Positions 24,060-37,434 of a DNA stretch of 64,000 nt are shown one piece after another. The stretch is taken from positions 49,303-113,302 of the forward strand of contig WBMZ01012046.1 of the NCBI GenBank assembly GCA_013400975.1. Direction: 5' to 3'. Origin of the DNA: Atrichornis clamosus (taxonomy: Eukaryota; Chordata; Aves; Passeriformes; Menuridae). The notes beneath the pieces were generated by a model, which saw only the letters and a list, made by a program, of their open reading frames with translations, ran no database searches and was not told where the DNA came from. The position numbers were made by a program, and so were the translations under genes. Position 1 is the stretch's first letter. Each line of letters begins with the position of its first letter.

Positions 24060-27000
24060 TTAAAAAAATTTAAAAGCTGTATCATTTCCAACACAGGGAG
24101 CAATGCAAATATAAACTTCTAAAATTAAAGGTAGCTCACATGAATGTGCAGGATCATGACAGAAGAAGCTCAGTACACCTGTGTCCATTAGGGTGATCTC
24201 CTTGGGATTTGTACCAAACAGAGCACCTTTAGAGGTGTAAAATTCTGTAAGATGAATTAGTGTCTACAGGCACTGTAGTGGTGAGTGGTCATTTCTTCCA
24301 GGGGAGGCACACATAGGAATCCACCACATAGGAATGTGGGCTTTCCTGAAAAAAAAAAAAAAAAATCAGTCCTTTTTCATCTCACACTATTCCAAAACAT
24401 GAAAATAAGAAAAATGACCTATCCTCACAAGGAGGTTGGAGACATTAATTAATGTTTGTGAAGCACTGAGTAGTATAGCAATAAATTACATGGGTGATCC
24501 TATGAGGATATTACTAATTGTGTATCCAGGCCAGAGTTTGATTAGGATATAGCAAATGAGGCATGAGGCCATGCACTTAACAATGAGGATAAAGCAAGCT
24601 AATGAATAGTTGCTCATTAAATGTATGCCATCTATGTGCACAGAAAGGCCAAAGGTGTTGTGCAAAAAGGTGTATGTTATCCTGTAATTAAAGATTTTAC
24701 AGTGCATATAAGAGTTACATGTTTAATTTGTCTGGGAAATTTTAAATAAGGCACTTCCTATCCTCTGAGTATGTAACTTTGCAACCCTAACAGTCTTTGA
24801 ATGGAGGCTTTTTATGGAATTCAGTAGACATTGTTCAAATATTGTGCTTCCCTGCTTGTTTTGCCACAGCAGGCAGTGAGCTCCTTCTCCCATGCTGCCT
24901 TCGCCATCTGGAACACACTAAATGACTTTCTGAGTTGCCTTAAATCCCATCACCAAATCCTATCTTCTGTGCCTATAATTCCTGTCCACTTTTCTCATGA
25001 AAGAACTCGGCCCCATTTCCTGACCAAGCTTGGCTCCGTTAAACTTATGTGTCAGCCAGGTCTTGCCTTTCTTTCCCTACTGTGTTTTTACACCACAGAG
25101 ATATGAATCTATAAGATGTCAATACATCTGCCTACATTTATTAATATAAAATTATACCATTAGCGATTTAGTATTCTGAAGTTTTCCATGTCATATTAAT
25201 TAGTTCAGAGAAGTGTTTAGTTCAGTCTAAATTAGGTTTTAATGAAATAGCAGCAAACTGACTTACTATATATGGAAACTCAGACTGATTAGTCTCTTTG
25301 TAAAAAAATCTCAATTTCAGTACCCTGCTGAAAATAAAGGTAAATAAAAAGCAGATAATCAGATTGCATCCGGAACTGGTTATCATCTAATATCTTTCAG
25401 TTTTGTATTGCAGATATATTATAAATACAGTCAACAGGAAATAAATATCCAACAGTAAAATGGATATAAAGCAAATGCAGTACTGATACTTAACTTTCCT
25501 CCATGCTCAATTTACTGGTGCTATTTCTTTGGGTTTAGGTGGAGCTTGAGTGACTCTAGTCATGCATACCTTTGTTACTGATTGGTGTAAAATTTTCTCA
25601 CTTTGCTCTTAAAGGCACAGTCAAAAAAAACACAGAGCACATGTCCAGTGAGGGGTGGTCGTACCCTGGAGATGGGTACCTTAGGGGTGGAGCTGTGTGT
25701 TAGTGTTGCAGTTAGGCTGTAGTGAACAAAATTCATCCAAGGAGAGCGATTTCGCCATCGAGTTCTCCTCCCTGCAAAGATCTCAACAGAGTCTGGCCCT
25801 GATTTCCCCAGTCTGCTCCCCCTCCATTCCATCCCCCTTAGCAGGTGCTTACAGTTGCAGACCCTGTGTACGGGGAGTCATGGTGGAAGAGGTTCCGAGC
25901 ATGCCGAGCGCATTCCATCCAGGAAGCAGCAACTGTATTTTACCTTATGATTTCCATACTGTTATTACTTCTGGTAGGATGCAAATATAACTTCTCAGTT
26001 TCTTCCAATGGTACCCCCAGTCATCTGTCCACGGGATCCCCAGCCATATTTCCACATCTGTGGCACAATGATCTCTCTGATCTGCACTTTAAATAACCAC
26101 TTTTTAATATAGGGAAGATATAACAAGTAGTGCAGAGGACTAGGGTGATTTTGTAGTTTTCACGTGGACATCAGCAGAAAGTGGAGATGGTCAAATTGGT
26201 GTCCTCTGTGTTTTTGTTTCTAATATTTTTACTCTTATTTACTGGTTTAATCCTTTACATTGTTTATCCACCATTATTTTATAAGATATATTAGGTTTTG
26301 GTTTCCACAAAATTCAAATACATCAAGCATGTTGGTTCTTCTCTTCACTCTGAATTTGTCAAATTGCCACCAATGAGATATCTTTTTGCTTTGGATAAGG
26401 CTGGCACAGTGATTCTGTTATCTCCACCCTCCTGAGTCTCCATGGCTCTGCAGAGATGACAGATCAAATGCTCATATCCTGCAATTTTTCCTGGGATCAC
26501 AGAACCAGTGATTCTCCAGACACTACAAACTCTCCTAATTATGAGATCCTCAACTGGAAAAAAGACAATCATTCCTGTACCATGTGAATTCAAAATTCAT
26601 TTTTACAATATTCCCTGTGTTCTGTGTTCTTTTAAAAAAGAAATAATGTTAAGACAACATACAGATGAAATTGAAAGAAAATAAACCAACCCTTCCCTGC
26701 TGACAAGCTAATTTTCAGTGCTCTAAGAATTACAGGGTGAAGTAAAATTATTTTATTGCCTTCTTTCATCATTATGCAGCAGTACTAATTATGCTCCTGG
26801 TGTTCTAGAGTCTATAATGCTATTTCCTGTCATTGAGTTCCTATTTCTTTATTAAATTAATTCTTTAAACACATGCTTTATGCTGCTAGTAAGGACCTGG
26901 TAGCAGACTATCATCTTACAATGACACCAGTGGTTAAGTTTTCATCCACTGCGAAGAGAAAAATGATGGAACAATGACTGTATGGAATAGAAACCGTAGA

Positions 27001-30000
27001 AAAATGATTAATATTTTTCAGGAGGATTAGCATATGCTGCCACAGAGTGAATATGAAATCATCACATTTTAATATGGAAAACTGATGAAGTCTGGAGCAT
27101 AAATAATAAAAGTTATGCAAACATATCTCTGCATGCGTATAGGAGACTGGTGTATGGAAGGCACTATATATCCTAAAGGATACTTGCTTTGCTGCAATCA
27201 CTGTTTTACATAGATTTCTAAGAGTGACCTTTCATTTCAGACATACTTCCCAGCTGACTTCAGAAAGATCTAAGGAATTTCAACCAAGAAATGAGCACAT
27301 CTCTGATAAAGATGGACCCACTGCCACAGCTCTGATAAGCTCAGGGTTTAACATGGAACAAAGGGTCATTGCTGTCTGGTCTGGGAAGTGTTAGCAAACT
27401 GTATGCCAGCATAGGCAAGCTTAGTAATATCAACCAGCTTCAAGGTGCCTCCCAGTCACTGCTAGAAAGAGATACATGAAATATGACTCTGTTCTTGCTC
27501 AGAGTATAATAAAGTTATTGACAGACAGAATACACAATTGAAAGACTAGCCACCAAGGAGAAACAGTCCCTCCTGGGATTCATGCTTGTGCTGCCAAAGG
27601 GATTGCCTTATGGCAATTTAGTCCTATGGCCAACTGCAATGAGGCTTCAAAAATATTTTCATACAGTCCTTAAAGTAAAGTTGTACTTTTTTCCATGGCT
27701 TTAGAAGCCTTTTGGCAGCTGGGAATTTCTGCACAGAAGCTACCTCTGCGGCTCCCCTAGGACTGGAGCTGCCAAAGGTGATGGCAAAGGGTTGGCACTG
27801 CTGGCTGCAATGGTTCTGGGGATGTGCTGGAGAGAAGTCCTTGGCCAGGGAGGAGTGCTGAGTTACTGCAGCTCCTTTGCTCTATTTCAGCAAAGAGAGG
27901 CAATGTAGGGACCAGGGCCAGAGGTTAACAAATGCTGAGCCCATAGGAAATTCCAGCATTGAGACTAATGCTCTGCTATTAAGGAAGACATATACACCTA
28001 AAAGAGGTCTCCAAACATAGGATGCCTGTCATCAGTACACTTATCTGGCAAAATTTAGTGGTGTTCCAGCCATACTTCCAGCAATTGTCATAGACTTGTT
28101 TGGAGACACTGGCAGACATGGCTTTGGAATCTCTATTTCCATGTCCATATTTTACTCTCCATTCACTGATTACAGGTGCAGGTCCTGATAAAGCCATTGG
28201 AAAACACACCCAAATATTTGGGAACAGAAACAGAACCTGATCACTTGAAGCCAATGTAGTATTTTTCCAAGGTCTTTCAACTACAATCAGGAAGTTGTTT
28301 ATGTTTTTAATAAATTGCTAGTAGACAGTTTTATTTTTAAGAAAAAAACTCTTTTTTTTCTTTTTTTTTCCCCTCTGAGTAAGGTACAAAATTTCTGGTA
28401 TTGACTGAAAGAGTGCATAAGTGAGGCAGATTATGGCAAGATTTTGTTTGAAGAGCTTCATCACTGTCTTTTCTGTCCTAACCACTACTCTGCTTAACCA
28501 TTCAACCCCTTCTGTGTGAAGACCAATAAGTTAGATAAATTATTGTAGTGATTTTTTTCATACAAGCAAGTGCTTAAGGCAAATTTAGATCATCAGAATA
28601 ATTTCCCATTTTTCCTATATTTAAAGATATTTTGTGTCTTACTTTCTGTCTTGTTGCTAATTATTTTAAAAGGGGCTTTGTAATAAAAAAGGGATTTTGT
28701 CACTGAACCAGTCATTTTTCTGGCACACTGCACTATGAGTAATGCAATTGCTTAAATAAAAATTGGTGCAGCTTTAACATCGTAATTTAATCACTCATTT
28801 CTCTGCCTTTCATTCTAATAATGTAAGACATAATGAACTCTTGGTAGATATAGTAATACCCTGTAAGTATTTCTATAGGATTTATGTTGTCATTTAATAT
28901 TATTTCAAAGGACAAAACATAATTCTTACTATTTTGCTCAGCTACTCATATTGTGATCTTTTTGTTCTCCCACTATCACCGAAAAGAAATTATCAAATTA
29001 ACCATTTAAACAAGCATTGGCTAGTTGTGCCTACATACCCTTCATTTAAATGACTTGTGAAATCAATCAAATAATGGGGCCTAGTCTTCTTTCCCTGAAT
29101 AATGACTTCAAGGAAGATCCACCTCCCTCTCCGGAAAAGAATGGATAGCTGGGAATGCTCAGGGGAATAAAAGGGCTTAAAGCACCGAGCATAAAAGACT
29201 GAGTAGAGGAGCCTTTGAAAATAAATGCAGGCTTCAACAAAGGATGAGAAAGAAAAGGGTACAGAGGGAGGGGCTTGGTGTAGATATGGACAGTGCATAC
29301 AGAAGAGGCTGCTGAGGAAACGCACAATACCCCAACCAAAAGAGCTGTAGGTGCTGGGCTCTAGGAAAATGCATTTTGATGAGGGGCACAGGATGTGGGG
29401 AGGCTGGCTGTGGCTGGTGGGCTAATGAAACGACCTGAAAAGGAAGCCAGTATGGAAAATTCAGCTAATTATCTCAAAGTGAAGTGTTTGTATTTCCACT
29501 AGTATACAATGAGCTATTCTTCACAATCTAAAAATTATGAAGATGAGAAAAAGAGAGACGAGGTCCATATTAATATTTTTTAAATGACAGAAATTATCAA
29601 CCCTTTTGCTTTTCCTCATATTTTATATTTAGATTTAATTGAAAATAAAAGGCACCTGATTTCTCATCAATCCAGAGTGGTGAAAAAATAATAGTATTAC
29701 CTCACAGTTGCACAACTTCTGTCTGGATTTTTTGCATTTGTAGCAAAGTCACACTGGAAGATTCTCTTAGAGCAGGACTGAAGTAGGCTGTAGCATTTCT
29801 AGTGAGTGTTCTCCAGAAAACAAGCAAACAGAAATGATCAAAGAAGATGGTAGATAAGCTGCTGGCGGCTGCTTCTTAGATTAACATCCTTGGAGTTCAA
29901 AAGAAAAAAAATATATTTTAATCCACTTTCTCAGTTTTTGTTGTTATCAGCAAGCTGTGGGTGAGTTAAATATGCATGCATTCCTTAAAAAGGAATTCAG

Positions 30001-30039
30001 CAGGACTTCAGTGAAGTAACAGTTTTGAGCTGTTTTAGC
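24060..30039. other. Unique non-coding DNA with homopolymer runs
   Basis: About 6 kb without a recognised gene or interspersed repeat. It contains an A17 run (24349-24365), a small duplicated CACATAGGAAT (near 24310 and 24326) and two adjacent T-runs at about 28351-28369. A mildly GC-richer patch lies at about 25640-25930. Minus frames at 24486-24707, 26345-26593 and 28993-29339 have no recognisable domain. Confidence 0.5.
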
Positions 30040-31029
30040 TGAAAGAATTTGATGTAACGTGGTGTCAGAGACTGAAATAGTTCGTGCCTCAAACATTGTT
30101 ATAAAGTTTCACTCATTACAGCAAAACTGTATAAAGAAGCCATGGAAGCCCACCCCTCCCTGGAAATGCCTGACTGGAACTTTGGACTGAGAGTTAAACT
30201 GTAGAAATTAGATAAAGGGAAAACTATTCTTCAATCATCTCAGGTCCAGGGAGAAGCAAACAAGGCTGGAGGAGAAGAACGAAAGCCAAACCCAGCAGCT
30301 GTGCTAGGAATCATCTCTGGCTCGGTTTGGGGTGGAAGAGGCCATAGCCCACAGACCCATTTGCTGGGAGCAGGTTTGCACAGATTCCCCCCCAGCCGAG
30401 GTGGGGGGAGCAGGTTTGGGTGTGTCGTAACCTCTGCTCAGGGGCAGTGAACCCATCCTCCCTTGTGCAAACTGGCCGTGGAGCCCCCAACCTCAGAAAG
30501 GCCACAACCACAGGNGAAAGGCCACCAGGACATTCACATGAGAAGCAGCTGAGGGGGTGTCTTAATCCATCAAAGACCCCCTGAAGTTCTCCCCAGACTG
30601 ATTCTTGGGGCCTTGCACCACAAGACAAGCATGTGATGCAAAGTGATGCAACAGATCCAAAGTCTGCTGCAAGAGACAATGGCAATTTTCCCCCCTGAGG
30701 GAGGTGCCTGGATATTCCTACCTAGCCTAAAGGTATATTAATCCATTAGACTCTATGTTTTTTGAAGGGACCCTCGCCACCAAGAAGACCTGAGGGAGAG
30801 GATCCACGGGACATCATTGGGATCCTTGGAGTGGTGATATTTTTCTCTGTCTCTGTAACTCTCTTTCTCTCTCCCCCCATCTCTTCCTATGCCTTTCACT
30901 CTCTCTTTCTCTCTCTCTCATTTACTGTCAGATAAAACCCATACTATTGATTTAAGCATATGGTCTCATTTGCACCTTACTTCAGGCAGAGGTATCTCTC
31001 TCTAAAATCTTAAGAACCTGATCTTAACA
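30040..31029 (+). mobile_element. ERV LTR, plus orientation, left edge uncertain
   Basis: The right two-thirds match an LTR type widespread in songbirds: TTCCCCCCTGAGGGAGG, a TATA-like GGTATATTAATCC at about 30731, a CT-rich tract (30845-30921), a polyadenylation-like GATAAAACCCATACTATTG (about 30931) and U5 sequence ending TTAACA at 31024-31029. Because the CT-tract and U5 look little decayed, this may be one of the younger insertions. The left boundary is not resolved and could lie as late as about 30300. One undetermined base (N) occurs at about 30515 inside it. No gag/pol is adjacent. Confidence 0.75.
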
Positions 31030-31034
31030 CCTAG

Positions 31035-31430
31035 TGTCATGGTTTAGCCCTGGCTAGCAAAGAAGCCACACACAGTCACTTGCTCACTCCCCCACCAGTG
31101 GGATTGGGGAGAGAATTGGAAGGATAAAAGCCACAATATTCATGGGCTGAGATAAAGACAGTTTAATAGCGAAAGCAAAAGCCGCATGCACAAGCAAAGA
31201 AAAACAAGGAATTAACTCACTGCTTCCCATGGGCAGGCACGTGTTCAGCCAGTACGTCACAGGTAAAGTGGTTATGAAGATTTTGTCCTCAGTAGTGCTA
31301 TGGGTGACATCTGAGAAGCTCCTCAAGACTTTGGTCTCCAAGACTTCCAAGAGAGAGGTTTTGACAAGATTCTTATTCTTCTGCTTCCAGCCTGCTGCAG
31401 CTACAGGTACATACATAAGGCTTTGCTCAG
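31035..31430 (-). mobile_element. ERV LTR fragment (R-U5 end), minus orientation
   Basis: Plus strand starts TGTCATGGTTTAGCCCTGGC, the reverse complement of the U5 end of a very common neoavian LTR family. ATTAAA on minus (31162-31167) is followed by the characteristic CTGTCTTTATCTCA. Recognisable R-U5 sequence runs from 31035 to about 31265. Beyond that the U3 is unlike the family I know, so it is either a variant U3 or a truncation, and the right edge is only nominal. It abuts the 3' end of the plus-strand LTR with only CCTAG between them. Confidence 0.75.
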
Positions 31431-33565
31431 CCTCTTAGATTGTCACTGGGTTATCTTGTCCCTTGAAAGACTCCTCTTTCTACTACAGTACATATTTGTT
31501 GGAAATGTGATCCTTTGGGCCTGCAGACTGCAATTACCTGAGTTTTTTGGCAGGAGTAAGAGGGAGCTTCCAGTGTGGTAGAGGAGATAGAACTGTGGGG
31601 AAAAGATAATACAAAAAAGATGGGTTCAGCAAGAGAAGGCAGGAGAAATGAGAAGGGAAAATTTCAGATCTAAAATCCGAAGGAATGAGGATGAAGCAGC
31701 AAAGTGATTAAGGATGGGCAGTGGGCAGCAAATAGGAAGATATATTCAACACCTGACAGTGCAGCCTCATTCAGGCTTTGAGGCCACTCTTCAGGATCTG
31801 AGAGTCTTTGGGGAATGCATGTACCTTAACTACATGCTGAATGTCCTTGTCCTGGAAAGGCCCCACGAGGACTTAGGACCAATTACTACATTGAGTGTTG
31901 AAGTGCTCTGGTGCAGAGTAGAGTTCTGGTTTCATCCAACAGGCATCTGCTTTGTGTGCACCAAAATCACCTTAAGAACCCAGCTAATATGTAAAAATTG
32001 GGGACAGTTTGAGTACTTGCTTCAAAACTACCCTATAGCTATGAATCAAATTACTAAGGTAGACAGAATGGCTGTGACTTAAAAGTGCATGAATATGTCT
32101 GTTCATGACCTTGATTATTACTTTTTTTCCTTAAGGGCTCTATTGAAAGGTATATAATTAAAAAGAGATAATATGATTATTGCTTATTGTTTCTGGCACT
32201 CTGAAAAATGGAAAAAACTGAAAAGAACATTTTGTAAACAGGACAGTTTTGCAATAACACAAAGGACTGCATTCATACTTTGCTTTTCTGCCATGTTGTA
32301 AATATTTCAAACCCAAATAAGTTTGTGTAGTAGCTGACAAATGTATTGATTTTGTAAGTATAAATCTTTGAATAATGTCACATGCTTTTTTTTTTTTTTT
32401 AAGACCAAATGAATTGAAAGATCTGCAGCCCTGAGGAAGGGAAGAAATAGTAACCATCTGTGAAACTTGATTTCTGTATTTGTACCAGAATAGTGAATTA
32501 TTTGCATGTCCTTTGTCTAAAGGTTAACTTTTGTTGATTTCCTAAACCTAGAGTCTGAGCCTTCAACTTTGCAGTGTCTGAAGCTCTGCAGAACTGACAT
32601 TAAGAGGTTCTACCATCTTGAAAATAAGCCTTTTTGTGACTTTCGTGTAAGCCATTTTCTTTCATATTCTAACTTTGCTAAAAGTTTAGTCTGTGTTTGG
32701 GTGTCTCAAACCATGGCCAGATGAGCAGTTATGGCTAGAAACATAGCCCTGCCCTTGCTCTGCACCTGTGTGCTGTGCAGCAGCTCTGATCTGGAGCTAT
32801 GGAGCTGGTTTAGATGAGGGTCAGGGGTTTCATGAAGGCAGCCTTTAAACACAGGGTTTGGATTGCCTGTTGATGATTGCACCTGTTTGTTATCTCATTT
32901 GTGGAAAGTAGAGATCTGAAAGATGCATTAACACCTTTTGCTCCCTCAGTGCAGAACTATTCTCTATATCTGATTCTTCCCCTAGCCTATCTTATAAAAA
33001 AGTTCATTAAAATGGCACCAGCCAAGAAAGTTCACTGTTAATGAACATGCTTTGATGCAATATTTCACTACATTTTTAAGGGTGAATCTATAGCTAATCA
33101 CACTTTTTTCCTAGTGAAGATAGGCCATAAAGTCATATCTGGAAAAGGGGTTTTTCTGTAACTTCTTCATTTTGTGGAAGATGGTTCTCTGCAACTTTTT
33201 CTGAGAACTTGGAGCTGAGCAAGACTAACCAGTAGACATAGTTGTAGCAGAGATCTGGACTGCAGAGCAATGCCCTCACATTAAGAAACTGATAGGAGCT
33301 GTTGCAACAAGATGAGATATGGTTTGCAGAACCTCTGCACCTCAGCTATGTTTATCCCACAGGCTGTCACCAATGTGGCCACGCTGTGAAGAAGCACAAT
33401 CCCTGAGCTGGGCTGGTAAAAACTTTACTGCAATTCCACTGCAACACCAAAACCTAAAAAAATATGTGTGTAGATATTCATGTGTATGTGTCACTCCTCT
33501 ATTGCATTAAACTCTTGGCCCTTCAGCTAAGGAGAAACATGTTCTACTGGGTGATAAGTAGATTT
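31431..33565. other. Unique non-coding DNA
   Basis: No recognised element. Contains a T15 run (32386-32400), which forces lysine runs into a spurious minus frame. The frame at 31714-32082 (122 residues) has no known domain. Confidence 0.5.
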
Positions 33566-33635
33566 TTCTACCTAAGAAAGGGCTAGAGAAGGAGGATTAT
33601 TCTTCTACCTGGGAAAGGGCTAGAGAAGGATTATT
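33566..33635. repeat. Tandem duplication, about 35-bp unit
   Basis: Two adjacent units share TTCTACCT, GAAAGGGCTAGAGAAGGA and GGATTATT, the second shorter by three bases. Near-identity implies a fairly recent event. Confidence 0.9.
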
Positions 33636-35439
33636 GAACTGCAGTGTGTGAGCTGGAGAATGGCAGAAAGAAGCTCCTTTTTGATACAGTTTGTCACTTC
33701 TCTTCCTCTGTAAGTCAGTGCCTCTCTCTGCTCATGCTTCACTGATTCTCTCTCCCATTAGGCTCAAATTCTGCATCTCAGCAGACAAAAGGTATGGCTA
33801 ATAAATCCTGAATGCAGACAAGGGGCGCTTAAGATCAGGAATCTCAGTCTGCAGGGTGAAGGAAAAGCTGAAGATGGAGATGCTGGCTGAAGTCTGCCAA
33901 GACTCAGGAGCACAGAACATGCCAGATCCTCCCTGGATTTCAGCGTATCAGTCTGGTAAGTGTTCACTAAGGGGACCCAAACTGCAGTGCTGATTTTGTG
34001 GTACATTATCACTATTACAGTGGTTTTACCATAGAACTCATCTCAAAACCAAACCAGTTTCCCAAGCTAATGCAGACCATGGCCAAATAACAATGTCTTT
34101 ATATAGTGCATTTCTTTTTACTAGCAAACATGGAAAAAAAAGCACAATGATTCCAAATTATAATGTTAGAGATACATGAAGAACATCTGTCATTATGACA
34201 GAATCATAAATCATCATGCTGAAATCCTGACATGCCTTTTTTCATTGACAAAGTAATTTTTTAAAATGGGATATAATTAAGTCGCTTAGAGCCACATATT
34301 ATCTATTTTAAACTTATTATTTTTCTCATGTGAAAACTGTCAGATGAAACACACTAGTTTTGTTTTGTTTTTAAATGAAGCTAATAAAAAACACCTGACC
34401 ACTGTTTACCACGGCAATTCAGGATGCTGCTAGGAACGTCCCATGTGAAGAAATTATAAGGAAAATAAACCTGTGAGTAAATGAAACAGTGCTGTAGGTG
34501 CACCAGGAAACCATCCTTATATGGGAGACAGATAAGTAGTAAGAGACCAATATAGCTGCATCATGAATTCTCCAGTGACTTGAATATCAAAAAGGAAATC
34601 CTACAAGGAGTGAAATCAAAGGCATATAAGTGAGATGAGTAATAAAGCAGTGGCATAAACATCTACAGATAAAACTAGAGAGAATCAGTCACAAAATGAG
34701 TTACAACTTTCCTGGAGCATAAAATGGAAGAAAAAGAGGTTCTGTAAATACCAAGGGGTTAGAGGAAGAGAAGGGCAGAGACACAAATAAGAGATACCCT
34801 CAGTCGAGAGAAATGTTTTATTAATTTTTCTACACTCTTCACATTCACATAAACATTAGTGGTATGTACTTAATAACACTACCTTTTTAACAGAAGGACA
34901 TATTCCAGAATAGGGAAAAAACAAGTAAAAGAATGTTTGAACAAGTTAGACATACACAAGTCTCTAGAGCTTGCCGAAATTCATGTAATACCTACTGGGC
35001 TCCTGACTCATCTCTGAGAGTTCCTGGAAGAGTGGATAAGTCACCAGGGCCTACAGCAACTACGCAGCCTAAGATGGAAATGTAGTCAGCATCATACTTC
35101 CAATTTTTGGTAATTTTCAGAAATCCGGCTTTACAATATATGTTTTGCAAATTATTTTAAACCAAACACCCGGTTGGTTTAAAGGCTTGCTCTTACTTAA
35201 TTCTTCCCATCACGGCACCTGTTTTTTAAAAAAGAAAAAGAAAAGAAAAATTTAGTAAGGTTTCTGTTTCTTAAATTTGATATTCACAGCAGGCTTAGAT
35301 TTCGACACTATTAAGAGGTTGTTGGCTATTTGCAGGCTTATGACCATTTCTGCTTTTAAAAATGGGAAATGAAGAACCTAGGGAATTACAGAGAACTCTG
35401 ACTAATGTCAATACTGAGAAAGATAATGAGACAAATTAG
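33636..35439. other. Unique non-coding DNA
   Basis: AT-rich sequence with no repeat family or exon recognised. An A-rich tract lies at 35227-35250. Confidence 0.5.
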
Positions 35440-36945
35440 TGAGAAGTAATTCATACACGACATGAGAAGGTGATAAGAAGCATCCAATGTGAATTTGTCA
35501 AACTAATCTAATTTCCTTCTTGAGTAAGGCAACTGGTCCAATAGATAAGGAAAAGCAGTAGAAATGACTATATGTATGACCCAAGATGTATCTTGACTTG
35601 AGTAAGGCTTTTGACACTGTCCTGTATGCTCATAAATGAACTGGGGAAAGCTGTTCCTTTTGAAATCACTCCTAATTCAATACATTGACAAAAGTAAACC
35701 TAACATATGATTGTTGTTACCTGCGCTTGAAGACGTCTTGCACAGCTCCTAACTGATAGGCTTCTATTCAATGTTTCAATAAAGACTTAGGTGACAGAAT
35801 TAGAAATAATTATATATAAGCCTGGTAGTTGACACCATGTAAAGATTTTCAAAAAGCGCTCAAGGACAGAATTAGAATTCAAAAATATCTTGATAGGTTG
35901 TGAAATCCACCATGAAGAATTTGAGCAAAGGCAATCCCAGAGGACTACATTTGGGAGGATGAAAAAGCATAACCACAAAATGCCACTGCAGATAAAGATC
36001 TAATGAGGGCCGTGAATGAGCCAACAGTGTGATGCTGTTGAGGAAAAGAGATAAATGTAATTCTAGATTCTCTTGAATTGTCTTCTTGAAACAGTGTATG
36101 TAGGATGAGATAATTAGTGTGCTCTTCTTGGCACTGGTGAGGCCTCACCTAAAATACTGTTTGAGGCACCATAATTTCAGAAAGATGCAGATCATGTGGA
36201 AGCAATCCAGAGTAGATCAAGAAGGACGAATTTTGGAAAATTGGATCCATAAAACAAGGTTGCAAGCTTGAGTTTTGTTTTAATCTAAAAAAAAAAAAGA
36301 AAGGGAAAGGGTTATATGGAATTCAACAGTCTTTGAGTACATAAAAGGCTATGATAACGGGGTAGTGTTATGTTTTTTCATGCCCACTAATGACACGGGC
36401 AGAATGTGAAGGAAACCTTTTTTAGCTATACTATAATAAGTAATACAGTAACATGTTCTAACTAGAAGAAAAGATTAGCACTGGAATATATTACCCAAGA
36501 AGATTGTATAATCCCTGCCATTATTGATTTTAGATACAAATCAGAGGGACTACCATCTAGTGTTATCAAGACAGTTGTGGACTTTCTTCAAAGTTAGGAC
36601 AGGGACCAGCTGAATGTTTTGTGGTAGGTGGCTAAGATCACTGGAACTGTGACAGAGCGTACAAATTACTACAAGGTCATCCATAACACTTTCACTAACA
36701 AAGTGTTTGAAAATTCCGTGTACTGTTCTGGGCATATTCATTTGCTGTTATGGAATATTGCAGAGGTTGTTCTCTGGTATTATTTTTTTTTAAACACTTT
36801 TCCTTTGATTTTGTGTTGTGGGATTTTTAGTTTGTTTTTATTTTACCTCAGGAATGCTTGGTACAGCTTTGATTAAAGATATTGAGGAATAACAGACTAC
36901 ATAACCTCTTGAGATCCCATCCAAGTCTACATTTCTGTGATTCAT
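35440..36945 (+). repeat. Ancient CR1/L3-like LINE, 3' part, decayed
   Basis: Reverse-transcriptase remnants appear in order. Residues YLDLSKAFDTVL are readable at about 35589-35624, a hallmark of CR1/L2/L3 RT. An LFNVSIKT-like remnant of the LFNIFINDL block follows at about 35764. A decayed copy of the active-site region (GTAGTTGACACC where GCAGATGACACC is expected) is at about 35825. The non-coding tail pattern continues (ACAGAATTAGAATTCAAAAA, CAACAGTGTGATGCTGTTGA, GGCACTGGTGAGGCCTCACC, GTACATAAAAGGCTATGATA). It ends near 36945 in CTACATTTCTGTGATTC. Stops and shifts abound, so it is dead. About 36610-36860 fits poorly and may hold an insertion. It is clearly older than the CR1 tails elsewhere in the window. 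Confidence 0.85.
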
Positions 36946-37394
36946 GTGCTATCTACAGTATTTTTTCTGTTGAAGAGCTTTGCAAGCACAAGTTAATTAT
37001 TAAACTAGTTCTTTTCCCAGGGCAATGATGACCTAATCATTTATGATAGTGCTCAAATGAGGAATTAAACAAACATATCCAGAATAAACACAGATCAAAT
37101 CATCTTTGCCAATGGAAAAGGACAAAAATCTTGTTTTCATGCCAGTGGGTCTGCAAAACAACAGCACAGATACATCAGTAAACTTAACATGTCCAGACTT
37201 CTCAACCTGTGAGAAATTCTGTGTTTTAGTAAATATTTTTAATCAAAAATTTTAGGAATTTTTCTATTTTGGAAAATTAGAAAAATGGGAATGAGAAAAA
37301 ATTTAAGTGTTTTGAAAAGGTTGGAAAGTTTTGAGGGCTTGAATTACAACTGAACATGACAACATTCAAAACCCAAAATGTTGCAGTCATGATG
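36946..37394. other. Unique AT-rich spacer
   Basis: No recognised element between the old LINE and the next microsatellite. Confidence 0.5.
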
Positions 37395-37434
37395 TACATA
37401 TATATATATCTATATCTGTGTCTATATATATCTT
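37395..37434. repeat. (TA)n/(TATC)n microsatellite
   Basis: Alternating TA with interspersed ATCT units. It is compositionally like the repeat at 0.63 kb but not obviously homologous to it. Confidence 0.9.

Noticed and set aside
24486..24707. Hydrophobic minus frame that looks like a mitochondrial or membrane protein fragment
   Set aside because: It matches no mitochondrial protein I know, and the flanks show no continuing mitochondrial order. The hydrophobicity follows from AT-rich composition.
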